64,000 nucleotides of DNA from Streptomyces sp. NBC_00237 (GCF_026342435.1 NZ_JAPEMT010000001.1:2846501-2910500); one strand, 5' to 3'. Counted from the first letter of the stretch, positions 1 to 9,155 are shown. Translations and numbers: made by a program. The notes: generated by a model from the letters alone, not told the origin.

Positions 1-1
1 C

Positions 2-292
2 TCCGGCGCGATGATCCAGAACATCGTCGACCGGGCCAAGAAAATGGCGATCAAGGCATTCCTCGACCACAACCAGAAGGGCCTCAGGATCGCCCACCTG
101 ATCCAGGCGTGCGTGGACGAGTTCAAGGAGAACGAGGACCTGCCCAACACCACCAACCCCGACGACTGGGCCCGCATCTCCGGCAAGAAGGGCGAACGGA
201 TCGTGTTCATCCGCACGCTCGTCACCGGAAAGCAGGGCGCAGACACCGGACGCTCCATCGACACGGTGGCAAACACCGGTCAGTACCTGTAA
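2..292 (+). CDS. arc: Proteasome-associated AAA+ ATPase ARC/Mpa, C-terminal part (5' end outside window)
   Basis: This is the last ~96 residues of the hexameric ATPase that recognises pupylated proteins, unfolds them and feeds them into the 20S proteasome. The reading frame is open from the window edge. The visible part is the end of the AAA module and the C-terminal tail, which finishes in GQYL. The penultimate-tyrosine tail is the family's docking signal for the proteasome alpha ring. The gene lies directly upstream of dop, pup, prcB and prcA, the standard actinobacterial order. A strong hairpin follows the stop codon, so arc probably ends its own transcript. The Walker motifs, coiled coil and OB domains lie outside the window and cannot be checked. 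Confidence 0.95.
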   Translation, partial: SGAMIQNIVDRAKKMAIKAFLDHNQKGLRIAHLIQACVDEFKENEDLPNTTNPDDWARISGKKGERIVFIRTLVTGKQGADTGRSIDTVANTGQYL

Positions 293-301
293 TACGCAAC
301 C

Positions 302-345
302 CGGCTGCGGATACCAGCGGACACCCCGCCCGGTATCCGCAGCCG
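302..345 (+). terminator. Hairpin terminator after arc
   Basis: A perfect 14-bp stem (CGGCTGCGGATACC at 302-315, complement at 332-345) with a 16-nt loop starts 10 nt after the arc stop codon. There is no T-run, which is usual for Streptomyces terminators. It separates arc from dop. Confidence 0.75.
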
Positions 346-441
346 ACGCATTCCCCCACCGCTCCCACAACTTCACAGCCAATGTGGAAGCCATTGTGGA
401 GCAAACACGCAATCGATCTCCCCACCAGCGCAAAGGCGTTC

Positions 442-447
442 TAGGCT
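442..447 (+). promoter_or_regulatory. Candidate -10 element upstream of dop
   Basis: TAGGCT lies about 120 nt before the dop start, in the otherwise featureless 346-565 gap. No convincing -35 is visible, so this is only a candidate for the promoter of the dop-pup transcript. Confidence 0.3.
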
Positions 448-565
448 CTTGGCGTACCGCCACCGCCGGTCGCACAGTGCGGGGACGGACACCGCACACG
501 TACCCCAGACAGCGGTACATGAGCACCGCCCCAGGACGGGGGCGGCGCCGGGCAAGGAGGGCCGC

Positions 566-2077
566 ATGACCGTACGTCGAGTAATGGGCATCGAGACGGA
601 ATACGGGATCTCCGTCCCCGGCCACCCCAACGCCAATGCCATGCTCACCTCGTCCCAGATCGTCAACGCCTACGCGGCCGCGATGCACAGGGCGCGCCGC
701 GCCCGCTGGGACTTCGAAGAAGAGAACCCCCTGCGCGACGCCCGGGGCTTCGACCTCGCCCGCGAAGCAGCAGACTCCAGCCAGCTCACCGACGAGGACA
801 TCGGCCTCGCCAACGTCATCCTGACGAACGGCGCACGGCTCTACGTCGACCACGCACACCCCGAGTACAGCTCCCCGGAGATCACCAACCCGATGGACGC
901 CGTCCTCTGGGACAAGGCGGGCGAGCGCATCATGGCCGAGGCCGCCGAACGCGCCGCCCAACTCCCCGGCGCCCAGCCGATCCTGCTCTACAAGAACAAC
1001 ACCGACAACAAGGGCGCCTCCTACGGCACGCACGAGAACTACCTGATGAAGCGGGAGACCCCCTTCTCGGACATCGTGCGCCACCTCACCCCGTTCTTCG
1101 TCTCCCGCCAGGTCATCACCGGAGCGGGACGCGTCGGCATCGGCCAGGACGGACACGAACACGGCTTCCAGATCAGCCAGCGAGCCGACTACTTCGAGGT
1201 CGAAGTGGGCCTGGAGACCACCCTCAAGCGCCCCATCATCAACACCCGCGACGAACCCCACTCCGACGCCGAGAAGTACCGCAGGCTGCACGTCATCATC
1301 GGAGACGCCAACCTCTCCGAGATCTCGACGTACCTGAAGCTCGGCACGACGGCTCTGGTCCTGTCGATGATCGAGGACGGCTTCATCAACGTCGACCTCG
1401 CCGTCGACCAGCCCGTGCGCACTCTCCACCAGGTCTCCCACGACCCCGACCTCCAGCACCTGGTCACACTGCGCAGCGGCCGGTCACTGACCGCCGTGCA
1501 GCTCCAGATGGAGTACTTCGAGCTCGCCAGGAAGTACGTGGAGGAGAGGTTCGGGGCGGACGCCGACGACCAGACCAAGGACGTCCTCACTCGGTGGGAG
1601 GACGTGCTGAACCGCCTGGAGAACGACCCGATGAGCCTGTCCGGGGAACTGGACTGGATCGCCAAGCGGGAGCTCCTGGAGGGCTACCGCCGACGCGACA
1701 ACCTCGACTGGGACGCGGCCAGGCTCCACCTGGTCGACCTCCAGTACGCGGACGTACGGCCCGACAAGGGCCTGTACAACCGCCTGGCGGCCCGCGGCAG
1801 GATGAAGCGGCTGCTGGACGAGGACGCGGTCACCAGGTCCGAGACGAAGCCCCCCGAGGACACCAGGGCGTACTTCCGCGGCCGCTGCCTGGAGCAGTAC
1901 GCGGACGACGTCGCGGCGGCCTCCTGGGACTCGGTCATCTTCGACCTGCCGGGGCGCGACTCGCTCCAGCGGGTCCCGACCCTGGAACCGCTGCGGGGCA
2001 CGAGGAACCACGTCAAGGAGCTGCTGGACCGCTGCCGTACGGCGGAGGAACTGGTCCGGGTGCTCTCGGGCGGCTGA
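566..2077 (+). CDS. dop: Pup deamidase/depupylase Dop
   Basis: Dop belongs to the glutamine-synthetase-like carboxylate-amine ligase fold. It removes Pup from substrates and, where Pup ends in Gln, deamidates it. The 503-residue length is typical. The N-terminal MGIETEYGI carries the metal-binding Glu (E10), and [13 protein letters not shown] contains Asp95, the residue equivalent to the catalytic Asp of mycobacterial Dop. The ATG at 566 is chosen because AAGGAGGG sits 5-12 nt upstream and the protein then starts [14 protein letters not shown], as in the family; an in-frame extension to 449 has no Dop-like sequence. It is a paralogue of PafA at 7638. Pup in this window is already encoded with a C-terminal Glu, so here Dop is probably mainly a depupylase. 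Confidence 0.96.
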   Translation: MTVRRVMGIETEYGISVPGHPNANAMLTSSQIVNAYAAAMHRARRARWDFEEENPLRDARGFDLAREAADSSQLTDEDIGLANVILTNGARLYVDHAHPEYSSPEITNPMDAVLWDKAGERIMAEAAERAAQLPGAQPILLYKNNTDNKGASYGTHENYLMKRETPFSDIVRHLTPFFVSRQVITGAGRVGIGQDGHEHGFQISQRADYFEVEVGLETTLKRPIINTRDEPHSDAEKYRRLHVIIGDANLSEISTYLKLGTTALVLSMIEDGFINVDLAVDQPVRTLHQVSHDPDLQHLVTLRSGRSLTAVQLQMEYFELARKYVEERFGADADDQTKDVLTRWEDVLNRLENDPMSLSGELDWIAKRELLEGYRRRDNLDWDAARLHLVDLQYADVRPDKGLYNRLAARGRMKRLLDEDAVTRSETKPPEDTRAYFRGRCLEQYADDVAAASWDSVIFDLPGRDSLQRVPTLEPLRGTRNHVKELLDRCRTAEELVRVLSGG

Positions 2078-2121
2078 AATGCGGCCCAAGTGGGAATCAG
2101 ACAAGTACGAGGCGAATGTCA

Positions 2122-2139
2122 GACCCTGGTTATAGGGTC
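2122..2139 (+). other. Small hairpin in the dop-pup spacer
   Basis: A GACCCT/AGGGTC 6-bp stem with a 6-nt loop lies in the 124-nt gap between dop and pup, followed by the palindromic GGTTAACC at about 2154. It could be an mRNA processing or attenuation element that sets the Dop:Pup ratio. I see no stronger evidence. Confidence 0.3.
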
Positions 2140-2201
2140 GGATCAAGGGACCGGTTAACCACCGGAATCAAAAGCGTCTAACCGAGCGGGGTGAGGTAGA
2201 G

Positions 2202-2420
2202 ATGGCGACCAAGGACACTGGCGGCGGACAGCAGAAGGCGACGCGTTCCACCGAGGAGACCGAGGAGCAGACTGCGGAGGCGCAGGGCTCGGAAGACCTC
2301 AAGGAGCGGCAGGAAAAGCTTTCGGACGACGTGGACTCTGTTCTCGACGAAATCGATGATGTGCTCGAGGAGAACGCAGAGGAGTTCGTTCGGGGATTCG
2401 TGCAAAAGGGCGGAGAGTAG
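2202..2420 (+). CDS. pup: Prokaryotic ubiquitin-like protein Pup
   Basis: This 72-residue acidic, mostly disordered protein is ligated by PafA through its C-terminal Glu to substrate lysines, marking them for the proteasome. The central DDVDSVLDEIDDVLEENAEE stretch is the helical segment that binds the ATPase coiled coil. The protein ends FVQKGGE: the last codon is GAG, not CAG, so the conjugation-ready Glu is encoded directly. GTGAGGTAGAG upstream is a good ribosome site. It lies between dop and an endonuclease-VII-like gene, in the usual place. Confidence 0.97.
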   Translation: MATKDTGGGQQKATRSTEETEEQTAEAQGSEDLKERQEKLSDDVDSVLDEIDDVLEENAEEFVRGFVQKGGE

Positions 2421-2433
2421 GACAAAACGGACA

Positions 2434-3033
2434 ATGTCCGAATCTTTCCAGCTGAAGCGCTGCGCGCGTTGTCATTCTGCACTGTCGTGTGATCAGTTCG
2501 GGCGGCATTCCGGCAGGGATGATGGGCTCCAGGACTATTGCAAACCCTGCATGCGGCAATATGCCAAGGACTGGGATAAGCGGAAACGGCAAGAACGTCG
2601 GGAGCTCAAGTATCCACCCGTGGAGCCCGGTCATAAACGGTGCCGACAATGCGGTGAGGTAAAGCCGCACAGTGAATGGCACCGCAGCGCCAAAACCTCC
2701 GACGGCCTGGCGACGCGCTGCAAGGCGTGCAGGGCTGCCGAAGGTCGAGCGAGCCACCTGATGCGCTCGTACGGCATCACCGAAGCTCAGCGCGACGAAA
2801 TGATCGCCTCGCAGGCGGGGGTCTGCACGATCTGTCTGAAGGCCCCTGCCGTCCATGTGGATCACTGCCATAAGACGGGTAGGGTCCGAGGCGTACTGTG
2901 CTTCAACTGCAACGTGGCCATCGGCAAGTTGGGGGATGATCCCGACACTATTCGTCGGGCCATCGCATACCTGGAGGGAAACGCGTGGAAGCCAACACTC
3001 GTAGCACCGGGCGTCTACCAGCTGCCTTCCTGA
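2434..3033 (+). CDS. Endonuclease VII/HNH-like zinc protein inside the proteasome operon
   Basis: A 199-residue protein of three cysteine-rich modules. The first (about residues 9-40) and second (about 70-105) each have two CxxC pairs (CARC...CKPC and CRQC...CKAC) spaced as zinc-finger-like repeats. The third (about 110-190) resembles recombination endonuclease VII (PF02945): [23 protein letters not shown], then a short helical tail. The DHCH and LCFNCN elements fit a His-Me nuclease with structural zinc. It starts 13 nt after pup and its last 49 nt overlap the start of prcB, so the two are probably translationally coupled. S. coelicolor has, from memory, an uncharacterised gene at the same place. 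A role in proteasome biology or DNA damage is not established. Confidence 0.85.
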   Translation: MSESFQLKRCARCHSALSCDQFGRHSGRDDGLQDYCKPCMRQYAKDWDKRKRQERRELKYPPVEPGHKRCRQCGEVKPHSEWHRSAKTSDGLATRCKACRAAEGRASHLMRSYGITEAQRDEMIASQAGVCTICLKAPAVHVDHCHKTGRVRGVLCFNCNVAIGKLGDDPDTIRRAIAYLEGNAWKPTLVAPGVYQLPS

Positions 3034-3830
3034 CGCCCGGGTCGTCCTCGTTCATGGACTTCCTGAACGAGCACTCGCCCGAGATGCTCCCCGGCAACCG
3101 GGTGCTGCCGCCCCTGCAGGGCGTCATCGAAGCCCCGCACGGGACGACCATCGTGGCCGCCGCGTTCCCCGGCGGGGTGGTCCTCGCCGGTGACCGGCGC
3201 GCGACCATGGGGAACATGATCGCTCAGCGCGACATCGAGAAGGTCTTCCCCGCCGACGAGTACTCGGCGGTCGGGATCGCGGGCACGGCCGGTCTGGCCG
3301 TCGAGATGGTGAAGCTCTTCCAGCTGGAGCTGGAGCACTTCGAGAAGGTCGAGGGCGCGCAGCTCTCGCTCGAAGGCAAGGCGAACCGCCTCTCGACCAT
3401 GATCCGGTCGAATCTCGGAATGGCCATGCAGGGGCTGGCCGTTGTGCCGCTCTTCGCGGGTTACGACGTCGACCGTGAGAAGGGCCGGATCTTCTCGTAC
3501 GACGTCACGGGCGGCCGTTCGGAAGAGCTCGGGTACGCGGCCACCGGGTCGGGTTCCGTGTTCGCGCGCGGCTCGATGAAGAAGCTGTACCGGAAGGACC
3601 TGTCGGAGCAGGAGGCGACCACTCTGGTCGTTCAGGCGCTCTATGACGCGGCGGACGACGATTCGGCGACCGGTGGTCCCGATGTGGCGCGGCGTATCTA
3701 TCCGATCGTGACGGTCATCACGGAGGACGGTTTCCGGCGCTTGACGGACGACGAGTGCGCCGAGTTGGCGCGGGTGATTCTGGAGAAGCGTATGGAGCAG
3801 CCCGACGGCCCGCGTGCCGCGCTCCTCTGA
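2985..3830 (+). CDS. prcB: 20S proteasome beta subunit PrcB
   Basis: Catalytic subunit of the 20S core particle, an N-terminal threonine hydrolase. The GTG at 2985 is preceded by GGAGGGAA (2973-2980) and lies inside the 3' end of the nuclease gene. The first 53 residues are the propeptide; autocleavage after Gly53 in [10 protein letters not shown] would expose Thr54 as Thr1. Asp17 and Lys33 of the mature chain are present (AGDRRAT and RDIEKVF). Total length of 281 residues is normal. prcA follows after 54 nt. Confidence 0.97.
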   Translation: MEANTRSTGRLPAAFLTPGSSSFMDFLNEHSPEMLPGNRVLPPLQGVIEAPHGTTIVAAAFPGGVVLAGDRRATMGNMIAQRDIEKVFPADEYSAVGIAGTAGLAVEMVKLFQLELEHFEKVEGAQLSLEGKANRLSTMIRSNLGMAMQGLAVVPLFAGYDVDREKGRIFSYDVTGGRSEELGYAATGSGSVFARGSMKKLYRKDLSEQEATTLVVQALYDAADDDSATGGPDVARRIYPIVTVITEDGFRRLTDDECAELARVILEKRMEQPDGPRAALL

Positions 3831-3884
3831 GTTTCCCGAGCTTCTTTCATGTTTTCGCCTCTGACAGAAAGGGACGGATAGCCG

Positions 3885-4634
3885 GTGTCGACGCCGTTCT
3901 ATGTCTCACCCCAGCAGGCCATGGCCGACCGGGCGGAATACGCCCGGAAGGGCATCGCCCGTGGACGCAGCCTGGTTGTGCTGCAGTTTGCCGACGGCAT
4001 CGTCTTCGTCGGCGAGAACCCGTCCCGTGCGCTGCACAAGTTCAGCGAGATCTACGACCGGATCGGCTTCGCGGCCGCCGGTAAGTACAACGAGTACGAG
4101 AATCTGCGGATCGGTGGTGTCAGGTACGCCGATCTGCGGGGGTACACGTACGACCGTGACGATGTGACGGCGCGCGGTCTGGCGAATGTGTACGCGCAGT
4201 CGCTCGGTGCGATCTTCTCCAGCAATGCGGAGAAGCCGTACGAGGTGGAGTTGGTGGTCGCCGAGGTCGGGGCCGAGCCCGAGGGTGACCAGATCTACCG
4301 GTTGCCGCACGACGGGTCGATCGTGGACGAGCACGGTTCGGTCGCGGTCGGTGGCAACGCGGAGCAGATCAGTAGTTATCTGGATCAGCGGCACCGTGAC
4401 GACATGGGTCTGGCGGAGGCGTTGAAGCTGGCCGTGCAGGCGTTGTCGCGGGACACCAACGGTACGGAGCGGGAGATTCCGGCGGAGCGGCTTGAGGTGG
4501 CGGTGCTGGACCGTACGCGGCCGCAGCAGCGGAAGTTCAAGCGGATCGTGGGGCGGCAGTTGTCGCGTCTGCTGGAGGCCGACGGTGATGCGTCGGCGCC
4601 GACCGAGGTGCCTTCGGACACCGAGGAGGAGTAG
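3885..4634 (+). CDS. prcA: 20S proteasome alpha subunit PrcA
   Basis: Structural alpha subunit forming the outer rings and gate of the core particle. It has 249 residues with the conserved N-terminal YVSPQQAMADRAEYARKGIA segment, whose first residues form the gate. The acidic C-terminal tail (TEVPSDTEEE) is variable in the family. The GTG start follows AAAGGGACGG. It is the last gene of the pup-prcBA unit; a 12-bp hairpin lies 21 nt downstream, and the next gene (LacI family) converges on it. Confidence 0.97.
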   Translation: MSTPFYVSPQQAMADRAEYARKGIARGRSLVVLQFADGIVFVGENPSRALHKFSEIYDRIGFAAAGKYNEYENLRIGGVRYADLRGYTYDRDDVTARGLANVYAQSLGAIFSSNAEKPYEVELVVAEVGAEPEGDQIYRLPHDGSIVDEHGSVAVGGNAEQISSYLDQRHRDDMGLAEALKLAVQALSRDTNGTEREIPAERLEVAVLDRTRPQQRKFKRIVGRQLSRLLEADGDASAPTEVPSDTEEE

Positions 4635-4655
4635 GCCCGCGAGCGTGCTGTGTGT

Positions 4656-4687
4656 GGCCCCGGACCGGGGAACTGCGGTCCGGGGCC
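4656..4687. terminator. Bidirectional terminator between prcA and the lacI-type gene
   Basis: A perfect 12-bp GC-rich stem (GGCCCCGGACCG and its complement) with an 8-nt loop lies between two convergent stop codons (4634 and 4697). Confidence 0.85.
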
Positions 4688-4696
4688 ATACGTGTG

Positions 4697-5743
4697 TCAG
4701 GGGGCGGGCGGTGGTGCCGTGGAGCCGCGTACGACGAGTTCGACGGGGAGGTCGGTGCTGTCGGGGGTGCGGCCGTCGAGGACGGCGAGGAGGGCGGCCA
4801 TGCCGCGTTGGCCGACCTGTTCGGCGGGGAGGCGGACGGTGGTGAGTTCGGGTTCGACGGCGGTGGCGAGGGCGAGGTCGTCGAAGCCGGTGACGGAGAC
4901 GTCGTCGGGGACGCGGAGGTTCAGGCGGCGCAGGGCCTTGCAGGCTCCGGCGGCGAGGATGTCGTCGTCGCAGATGACGGCGGTGGGGCGGTCGGTGGGG
5001 GAGGTGAGGGTGGTTTCCAGGGTCTCCAGGGCTGCGCGGGCGCTGTGGACGTCGAGGGCGGAGTGGACGGTGTGCAGGGTGGTGCCGGGTGGGAGTGCTG
5101 TGGCGAGGGCGCGGGCGCGGACGTGGAAGGTCCAGGTGTCGACGGCGGAGGCGAGGTGGACGAAGCGGCGGTGGCCGAGGCCGAGGAGGTGGCGGGCGAC
5201 CTGGTGCGTGCCGTCGGCGAGGGCGAGGTTGACGTGGGCGGCGGCTCCGGGGGCGGGTCCTGTGGCGTCGGCGGGGTCGCTGTCGAGCATGACGAGGGGG
5301 AGGCCGGCGGTGTGCAGGGCGCCGAGGGCGTGGGTGGCCATGGAGGAGGCGATGACGCCGTCGAGGGTGGTGCGGGCGGAGGCGAAGGGGTCGCGGGCGG
5401 GGCCGGTGCCGTCGGGGGAGGGGTAGAGGACGACGCCGAAGCCCTGTTCCGCCGCGGTGGCGGCGGCTCCGGTGTACACGCGGGCGAAGAATTCGTTGGT
5501 GAGGGCGGGGACGACGAGGAGGGCGGTGCGGGTGTTGCCGAGGCGGAGACTGCGGGCGGCCTGGTTGGGGCGGTAGCCGAGTTCGGCGGCGGCGTCGCGG
5601 ACGAGGGCGGCGGTGCCGGGGGAGACGCGGCCCTGCCACTTGTCGCCGAGTACGAGGGAGACGGTGGCCTGGGAGACGCCGGCGGCCCTGGCGACGTCCC
5701 TGCTGGTGGGGACGGTGCGGGTGGGGCGTGCGGGGGTGGTCAC
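4697..5743 (-). CDS. LacI/GalR-family transcriptional regulator
   Basis: A 348-residue repressor. The N-terminal helix-turn-helix and hinge helix (TSRDVARAAGVSQATVSLVLG, then GYRPNQAARSLRLG, about residues 10-60) are followed by a periplasmic-binding-protein-like effector domain ending in the typical TGFDDLALA...TTVRLPAEQVG...LVVRGST. The GTG at 5743 is chosen because it directly precedes the helix-turn-helix; the longer open frame upstream is Pro/Arg-rich and not protein-like. It is divergent from the MFS transporter gene at 6351 and convergent with prcA. By position it most likely controls the transporter. Its ligand is probably a sugar or nucleoside, as in the family, but cannot be named. 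Confidence 0.92.
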   Translation of the reverse strand: MTTPARPTRTVPTSRDVARAAGVSQATVSLVLGDKWQGRVSPGTAALVRDAAAELGYRPNQAARSLRLGNTRTALLVVPALTNEFFARVYTGAAATAAEQGFGVVLYPSPDGTGPARDPFASARTTLDGVIASSMATHALGALHTAGLPLVMLDSDPADATGPAPGAAAHVNLALADGTHQVARHLLGLGHRRFVHLASAVDTWTFHVRARALATALPPGTTLHTVHSALDVHSARAALETLETTLTSPTDRPTAVICDDDILAAGACKALRRLNLRVPDDVSVTGFDDLALATAVEPELTTVRLPAEQVGQRGMAALLAVLDGRTPDSTDLPVELVVRGSTAPPPAP

Positions 5744-6350
5744 CGGGGTTCTCCGTACGGGGTGGCGGGGCTGGTTCTGCTGGGCGGGGCGGGGCTGGCG
5801 CGGGTCTTGACGGGTGGGTGAGGCGGGGTGGTCACCGGGTGCTCGGGAAGGTGCCACGGGGCGGTGCGGGCTTCGCCGGGTGGGGCTGTGGGGCGGGTGG
5901 GACTGGCGGGGCTGTAGGACGGGGGTGGTGCCGGGCGCGGGGTTCCGCCGGGCGGGTGCCGGAGGTGGAGGCGGGCGTCGTGGGTGGGGCTGGGGGTGGT
6001 GGCGGGTGCCGTGGGGTGGTGCATGTGGTGCTGCGAGGTGGTGCTGGTTCGGACGGGTGGGGCGACGGTGGTCCCGTCGTGCGGGTGCGGCGGGGTTGTG
6101 GCGGGTGGGCGGAGCGGGGGTGCATGTGGTGCTGCGAGGTGGTGCTGGTTCGGACGGGTGGGGCGACGGTGGTCCCGTCGGGCGGGTGCCGTGGGTTGCG
6201 GCGGGTGGGCGGGGCGGTGGTGCGGGGGCTGTTGGGCGGGGGTTCTGGGTGGACCTGTGGAGTGGGTACATGGTACGTATGACGGCGGTAGTTATACGTA
6301 AAACCCCTTCGTCCGGGCGGGCGGTTCCGGGGTGGTGAAGGGTGGTACGG
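5744..6350. repeat. Long G-rich intergenic region with a 60-bp direct repeat
   Basis: This 607-nt gap between the divergent lacI-type and MFS genes has a strong G bias on the + strand. A 60-nt sequence starting TGCATGTGGTGCTGCGAGG occurs identically at 6020-6079 and 6121-6180 (offset 101 nt), and the flanks (GCGGGTGC..., GCGGGTGGGCGG) are degenerate copies of the same 101-nt unit. All six frames give low-complexity, Gly/Arg- or Pro-rich translations, so I see no gene here. The end nearest the MFS gene (6268-6305) is AT-rich and looks like the regulatory region. Confidence 0.75.
6274..6300 (+). promoter_or_regulatory. Candidate operator/promoter of the MFS gene
   Basis: Inverted repeat TACGTAT (6274-6280) and ATACGTA (6294-6300), separated by 13 nt, in the only AT-rich patch of the region, 51-77 nt before the MFS start. 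It is a plausible LacI-family or other regulator site. The 13-nt spacer is longer than the usual LacI operator centre. Confidence 0.45.
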
Positions 6351-7628
6351 ATGGCCGCGGGATACGGCGAACTCCTCCGGACGCGGCATGCCGCGCGTCT
6401 GCTGGCGGGCACCTTGGTGGGGCGGTTGCCGAATGCGACGGCGCCGATCGCGATCATGCTGTTCACGCGGGCGGAGGGCGGCAGCTACACGCTGGGCGGT
6501 GCGCTCGCGGCGGTGTACGGGGTGTCGAACGCGATCGGGCAGCCGCTGCTGGGGCGGGCGGTGGACCTGAAGGGGCAGCCGAGGGTGCAGCTTCCGGCGG
6601 CGTTCCTGTCGGCGCTGGGCGTGCTGCTGCTGTGCGTGTCGGGGATCGGTCACCCGGTGTTCGCGTACGCGGCGGTGGTGGTGGCGGGGCTGTTCACGCC
6701 GCCGCTGGAGGGCGGGCTGCGGGCGCTGTGGCCGGGCGTGCTGGGCGACGGCGACAAGGTGCACCGGGCGTACGCGATGGACGCGGTGGCGCAGGAGATC
6801 ATGTTCACGGTCGGTCCGCTGCTGGTGACGGTGCTGGTGTCGCTGTGGTCTCCGGCGGCGGCGCTGTTGGTGATCAACGGGATCGGTGTGCTGGGCGCGT
6901 TGTCGGTGGTGGTGTCGGAGCCGTCGCGGACGTGGCGGTCGGCGCCGCGTGAGGCGCACTGGCTGGGGGCGTTGCGTTCGCCGGGGTTGCTGGCGCTGCT
7001 GGGGTCGTTCTTCTTCGTGGGGACGGCGCTGGGTTCGATCACCGTGGCGGGGGTGGCGTACGGGGACGACCACGGGAAGACGTGGGTGTACGGGGTGCTG
7101 ATGGCGGCGTTGGGTCTTGGTGCGCTGGTGGGTGGTCTGGTGTACGGGGCGCGGCAGTGGGCGGGGGTTCCGGAGCCGCGGTTGCTGGTGATCGTGGCGT
7201 TGTTGGCGGCGGGGTACGTGCCGTTGATGCTGACGCCGGGGATCGTGGCGATGAGTGTGCTGGCGGGGGTGGCGGGGGTGTTCCTGGCGCCGGCGTTGGC
7301 GTGTGCGTTCATCGTGGTGGACCGTCATGCGCCGCGGGGGACGGTGACGGAGGCGTTCTCGTGGCTGGTGACGACGTTCGGTGTGGGTTCGGCGGTGGGT
7401 ACGGGTGTCGCGGGGCCCGCGGTGGAGCTCGGGGGGACGGCGGCGAGTTTCGGTGTGGCGGCGGTCGGCGGGGTGCTGGCGCTGCTGGTTCTGGTGTCGA
7501 CGCGCCGGGTGTTGACGGTTCCTCAGGTTCGTGAGGGCGGTGCGACCCTCGTAAACATCGCCGGGGCTTCTGAAAATGATCGAATCGGTGAGGTCGAACC
7601 CGGTTTCAGCTCAGGCCATCAGGCGTAA
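6351..7628 (+). CDS. Major facilitator superfamily transporter
   Basis: A 425-residue inner-membrane protein with about 12 hydrophobic segments and a polar tail of about 40 residues. It has the layout of a drug/metabolite exporter: a conserved first-half PLLGRAVDLKGQPRVQ loop (MFS motif A-like) and a short central loop. ATG 6351 is preferred to GTG 6342 because GAAGGG (6337-6342) is then 8 nt upstream. It ends 9 nt before pafA, so pafA may be partly expressed from this promoter. The substrate is unknown; the neighbouring LacI-type gene suggests inducible export or uptake. An orthologous pair occupies the same place in S. coelicolor (from memory). Confidence 0.9.
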   Translation: MAAGYGELLRTRHAARLLAGTLVGRLPNATAPIAIMLFTRAEGGSYTLGGALAAVYGVSNAIGQPLLGRAVDLKGQPRVQLPAAFLSALGVLLLCVSGIGHPVFAYAAVVVAGLFTPPLEGGLRALWPGVLGDGDKVHRAYAMDAVAQEIMFTVGPLLVTVLVSLWSPAAALLVINGIGVLGALSVVVSEPSRTWRSAPREAHWLGALRSPGLLALLGSFFFVGTALGSITVAGVAYGDDHGKTWVYGVLMAALGLGALVGGLVYGARQWAGVPEPRLLVIVALLAAGYVPLMLTPGIVAMSVLAGVAGVFLAPALACAFIVVDRHAPRGTVTEAFSWLVTTFGVGSAVGTGVAGPAVELGGTAASFGVAAVGGVLALLVLVSTRRVLTVPQVREGGATLVNIAGASENDRIGEVEPGFSSGHQA

Positions 7629-7637
7629 TGTTCAGAC

Positions 7638-8999
7638 ATGGACCGCCGCATTTTCGGGCTGGAGAACGAGTACGGCGTCACGTGCACGTTCAGGGGACAG
7701 CGCCGACTGTCTCCTGACGAAGTGGCGCGCTACCTCTTCCGCCGTGTTGTGTCATGGGGCCGCAGCAGCAACGTCTTCCTGCGGAACGGCGCCCGCCTGT
7801 ACCTCGACGTGGGATCGCATCCGGAATACGCAACTCCCGAGTGCGACAACCTGACCGAGCTGGTCACTCACGACAAGGCCGGTGAGCGCATTCTCGAAGG
7901 CTTGCTCGTCGACGCCGAACGCCGCCTGCACGAGGAGGGAATCGCGGGCGACGTCTACCTGTTCAAGAACAACACCGATTCCGCCGGGAACTCTTACGGC
8001 TGCCACGAGAATTACCTGGTGGCGCGGCACGGCGAGTTCTCCCGGCTCGCGGACATTCTGATTCCGTTCCTGGTGACGCGTCAGCTGATCTGTGGCGCGG
8101 GGAAGGTGCTGCAGACGCCGCGTGGTGCGGTGTACTGCGTGAGTCAGCGGGCGGAGCACATCTGGGAGGGTGTCAGTTCCGCGACGACGCGTTCGAGGCC
8201 GATCATCAATACGCGTGACGAGCCGCACGCGGACGCGGAGCGCTACCGCAGGCTGCACGTCATCGTGGGCGACTCGAACATGTCCGAGACGACGATGCTG
8301 CTGAAGGTCGGCGCGACGGATCTCGTGCTGCGGATGATCGAGGCGGGCACGGTGATGCGGGACCTGACGCTGGAGAACCCGATCCGGGCGATCCGTGAGG
8401 TTTCGCACGACATCACGGGTCAGCGGAAGGTGCGTCTGGCGAGCGGGCGGGAGGCGTCCGCGCTGGAGGTGCAGCGCGAGTACTACGAGAAGGCCGTGGA
8501 CTTCGTGGACCGTCGCGGTATCCGCGAGGGCAACGTGGCCAAGGTTCTGGAGCTGTGGGGCCGGGCGCTCGACGCGATCGAGGCGGAGGACCTGGACCGG
8601 ATCGGCACCGAGATCGACTGGGTCATGAAGTACAAGCTGATCGAGCGGTACCGGGCGAAGCACAACATGACGATGTCGCATCCGCGGGTCGCGCAGATCG
8701 ACCTCGCCTACCACGACATCCACCGGCGTCGGGGTCTGTACTACCTGCTGGAGAAGAAGGGGCAGGCGGCGCGGATCTGCAACGACCTGAAGATCTTCGA
8801 GGGCAAGTCGGTGCCGCCGCAGACGACGCGGGCGCGCCTTCGGGGTGACTTCATCCGGCGGGCGCAGGAGCAGCGCCGGGACTTCACGGTCGACTGGGTG
8901 CATCTGAAGCTGAACGACCAGGCGCAGCGCACGGTGTTGTGCAAGGACCCGTTCCGGTCGGTGGACGACCGGGTGGAGAAGTTGATCGCCGGGATGTAG
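7638..8999 (+). CDS. pafA: Pup-protein ligase PafA
   Basis: PafA uses ATP to form gamma-glutamyl phosphate on the Pup C-terminus and joins it to substrate lysines. The length is 453 residues. Glu9 (FGLENEYG) binds metal and Asp57 ([16 protein letters not shown]) is the conserved catalytic Asp; both match the numbering of mycobacterial PafA. The paralogue Dop is at 566-2077; PafA lacks Dop's insert after the first strand. It starts 9 nt after the MFS gene and ends at a very strong hairpin. It is separated from prcA by the lacI/MFS pair. Confidence 0.97.
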   Translation: MDRRIFGLENEYGVTCTFRGQRRLSPDEVARYLFRRVVSWGRSSNVFLRNGARLYLDVGSHPEYATPECDNLTELVTHDKAGERILEGLLVDAERRLHEEGIAGDVYLFKNNTDSAGNSYGCHENYLVARHGEFSRLADILIPFLVTRQLICGAGKVLQTPRGAVYCVSQRAEHIWEGVSSATTRSRPIINTRDEPHADAERYRRLHVIVGDSNMSETTMLLKVGATDLVLRMIEAGTVMRDLTLENPIRAIREVSHDITGQRKVRLASGREASALEVQREYYEKAVDFVDRRGIREGNVAKVLELWGRALDAIEAEDLDRIGTEIDWVMKYKLIERYRAKHNMTMSHPRVAQIDLAYHDIHRRRGLYYLLEKKGQAARICNDLKIFEGKSVPPQTTRARLRGDFIRRAQEQRRDFTVDWVHLKLNDQAQRTVLCKDPFRSVDDRVEKLIAGM

Positions 9000-9034
9000 C
9001 GGCGGGACGGGACAGGCCGGCGGGAGCCGGAAGG

Positions 9035-9080
9035 ACACGGCCGGGGGCCGGAGCGCAATCGCTCCGGTCCTCGGCCGTGT
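9035..9080 (+). terminator. Strong hairpin terminator after pafA
   Basis: A 21-bp stem (9035-9055 with 9060-9080; two G-U pairs) with a CAAT tetraloop lies 36 nt after the pafA stop. Confidence 0.9.
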
Positions 9081-9155
9081 CGGTGCTCGTGGTGGCGCTG
9101 GGGCCAGGTCGTAGAGTGGCGGGACTGCCCGGACCCCCTACCGCGAGTTGGACTG

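Noticed and set aside
4652..5821. Plus-strand 389-residue Gly/Glu/Val-rich open frame
   Set aside because: Exact antisense of the LacI-type gene, with GGGA/GEGG low complexity; typical GC shadow.
5814..6338. Gly/Trp/Arg-rich frames in the G-rich gap as small secreted peptides
   Set aside because: Their repetitive content follows from the 101-nt DNA repeat; no ribosome site or signal peptide.
3906..6466. Long minus-strand open frames (577 and 589 residues) across prcA and the 5.7-6.4 kb gap
   Set aside because: They are Pro/Arg-rich shadows of prcA, or N-terminal extensions of the LacI-type gene with no domain-like sequence. High GC keeps alternative frames open.
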